This document shows positions 7,028 to 8,211 of a stretch of 8,211 nt of DNA, one piece after another; positions within the stretch are counted from its first letter, which is position 1; each line of letters opens with the position of its first letter. Below the pieces are notes generated by a model, which saw only the letters and a program-made list of their open reading frames with translations, searched no databases and was not told the origin of the DNA. The stretch comes from JAGOUN01 sp040389005 (GTDB taxonomy: Bacteria > Pseudomonadota > Gammaproteobacteria > JAGOUN01). Location of the stretch: contig JAZKAS010000025.1 in NCBI GenBank assembly GCA_040389005.1, positions 1 through 8,211 on the forward strand, read 5' to 3'. Position numbers and translations under genes: made by a program.

Positions 7028-8211
7028 TTTTCACCATTGCTTTAAACTGTCGTCCACGATCTTCATAATTTTTAAACATATCTAAACTCGCACATGCCGG
7101 TGACAATAAAACCGCATCGCCCGGTTGCGCATATTTCTTTGCAGACTCAACCGCCTCTTCAAGCGCTTCGACAACAACGACTGCCACCCCAGCGTAGGCT
7201 GGGGCCCAGTCTTTTACAAATAATTTCTCTAATTCTTTTTTACATTCGCCGAACAATATTACCGCGCGTGTTTTATCCCTTAACTTGGCGGCTAACTCAC
7301 TGAAATCCTGCCCTTTTCCCTGGCCGCCTAAAAGTATAATCAATTTACCCGATGTAATTGCAGTCAAACTATCAATCGCGGTTATAGTCGAAGCAACATT
7401 AGTTCCTTTAGAATCATTCCACCAAGTTACGCTATTTTTTTCAAGCACAAACTCACAACGGTGTTCTAAGCCTGGAAATGCTTCAATGCCCTTTAAAGCT
7501 AAATTTTTATCTACTTTTAAGAGATCAATAATCGCCATAACGGCAAGTGCATTATGAAAATTATGTTGGCCAATGATTTTTAAATTCATAGGTTGAGCGA
7601 TAATTTTTGAGATTTTTTCAGATTTGACAGCCATTTTTTTACAGAATTGATCGTCTTCATTGATAACCGCATAACGGCAATTCTGATAAAGCGTTGCTTT
7701 AATTGCGGCATAATGTTCTATTGAACCATGTCTATCTAAATGATCTTGTGAAATATTACTGACATAAGCCACTTCGCATAAGAAGGGTTTAGCGAGCTCT
7801 AATTGATAACTGGATAATTCTAAAATAAAATAATCCACGTCATCATCAACATGATCTAACATTGGCACGCTATTATTCCCAATCGCAATAGCGCGGTGCC
7901 CTGCTGCGCGCAATGCCGCTTCAAGCAAATGCACCAACGTGCTTTTACCATTCGACCCTGTAATCGCAATAAAAGGCTTTTTGCAATGCTCTGTAAAAAG
8001 ATTCAAGTCATTGCTAAGTTTGTCTTTAACAGATATATAGCGCTCTGTGTTTGGATTAACTCCAGGACTTAAATAAATCACTTCGTAGGTTTGTAATTGA
8101 GAAGCTGACATCTCATGAAAAAATTTTGTTTTGTTTAACAAGGCAAGATTCGCGCATGTTTTATTTTCTTCTAAAACTTCAAACGCAATACCTTTTTTTA
8201 AAAAATATTGC
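7020..8211 (-). CDS. murD: UDP-MurNAc-L-Ala--D-Glu ligase MurD, 5' end cut by window edge
   Basis: MurD adds D-glutamate to UDP-MurNAc-L-Ala in the cytoplasm, using ATP. The frame stays open to 8211, giving 396 residues. The visible start (QYFLKKGIAFEVLEE) aligns with about residue 24 of E. coli MurD, so the N-terminal nucleotide-fold glycine motif is outside the window and the TTG at 8141 is not the start. Seen in order are LSPGVNP, the P-loop AITGSNGKSTL, LELSSYQLE, NISQDHLDRHGS, Lys of AAIKATLY (the carbamoylated lysine position), GQHNFHNALA, WNDSKGTNVAST, LLGGQGKGQDFSEL and LSPACASLDMFKNYEDRG. Motifs are complete. Two oddities stand out: about 24 residues fewer than E. coli between NEDD and GQHN, and a short insert containing WAPAYAGV near the C-terminus that coincides with a palindrome. 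The gene overlaps ftsW by 8 bp. Confidence 0.97.
   Translation of the reverse strand, partial: QYFLKKGIAFEVLEENKTCANLALLNKTKFFHEMSASQLQTYEVIYLSPGVNPNTERYISVKDKLSNDLNLFTEHCKKPFIAITGSNGKSTLVHLLEAALRAAGHRAIAIGNNSVPMLDHVDDDVDYFILELSSYQLELAKPFLCEVAYVSNISQDHLDRHGSIEHYAAIKATLYQNCRYAVINEDDQFCKKMAVKSEKISKIIAQPMNLKIIGQHNFHNALAVMAIIDLLKVDKNLALKGIEAFPGLEHRCEFVLEKNSVTWWNDSKGTNVASTITAIDSLTAITSGKLIILLGGQGKGQDFSELAAKLRDKTRAVILFGECKKELEKLFVKDWAPAYAGVAVVVVEALEEAVESAKKYAQPGDAVLLSPACASLDMFKNYEDRGRQFKAMVKND
7179..7211 (-). repeat. Palindromic element in frame inside murD
   Basis: On the plus strand, CCCCAGC (7187-7193), loop GTAG, and GCTGGGG (7198-7204) form a perfect 7-bp inverted repeat. An outer pair, GACTG (7179-7183) and CAGTC (7207-7211), is separated from it by three and two unpaired bases. 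The minus strand reads it in frame as DWAPAYAGVAV. Peptides of the PAYAG type recur, as I recall, where short palindromic repeats are translated in proteobacterial genomes. It sits in a variable loop of MurD domain 3. Confidence 0.65.

Noticed and set aside
7094..7557. Plus-strand open frames opposite murD
   Set aside because: They have no family resemblance or ribosome binding site, and the opposite strand encodes conserved MurD motifs.
8139..8141. TTG as the murD start codon
   Set aside because: The frame remains open to the window edge and the extra 23 residues align with the MurD N-terminal domain, so the gene is cut by the edge rather than starting here.

Overview
The window reads as a stretch of an AT-rich gammaproteobacterial chromosome. 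All recognised genes lie on the minus strand, so transcription runs from the high coordinates to the low ones. The best evidence for Gammaproteobacteria is the close match of MurC, MurG, DusA and the initiator tRNA to their E. coli counterparts, judged from memory. The AT richness, a compact MurD and palindromes inside genes would fit a host-associated lineage such as Legionellales/Coxiellaceae. That placement is inference and needs a phylogeny.

From 8211 down to 3418 lies the middle of the division and cell wall (dcw) cluster in the classical order murD (5' end cut by the window edge), ftsW, murG, murC. Successive genes overlap by 8, 4 and 4 bp, so this is a translationally coupled block. 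MurD, MurG and MurC are successive or nearby steps of UDP-MurNAc-pentapeptide and lipid II synthesis, and FtsW polymerises lipid II at the septum. The usual followers murB, ddl and ftsQAZ are absent after murC. Instead there is a small outer-membrane beta-barrel gene (2744-3370) with its own good sigma70-type promoter over the murC stop codon.

Below that come dusA (tRNA dihydrouridine synthase) and an unrecognised TPR protein with a long Lys/Glu-rich segment. The 5' part of an initiator tRNA-fMet gene (1-55) follows, preceded by a clear promoter whose -35 box lies in the last codons of the TPR gene. In E. coli an initiator tRNA (metY) precedes rimP-nusA-infB, so those genes may follow beyond the left edge, but this cannot be seen.

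The most notable signal is a pair of unrelated short palindromes, each in frame inside an essential cell-wall gene (murD 7179-7211, murG about 5183-5212). Each coincides with a local expansion of the protein relative to E. coli, as expected if mobile palindromic repeats were domesticated as coding sequence. I found no CRISPR array, insertion sequence, defence system or biosynthetic cluster. No gene-free stretch exceeds about 50 bp.
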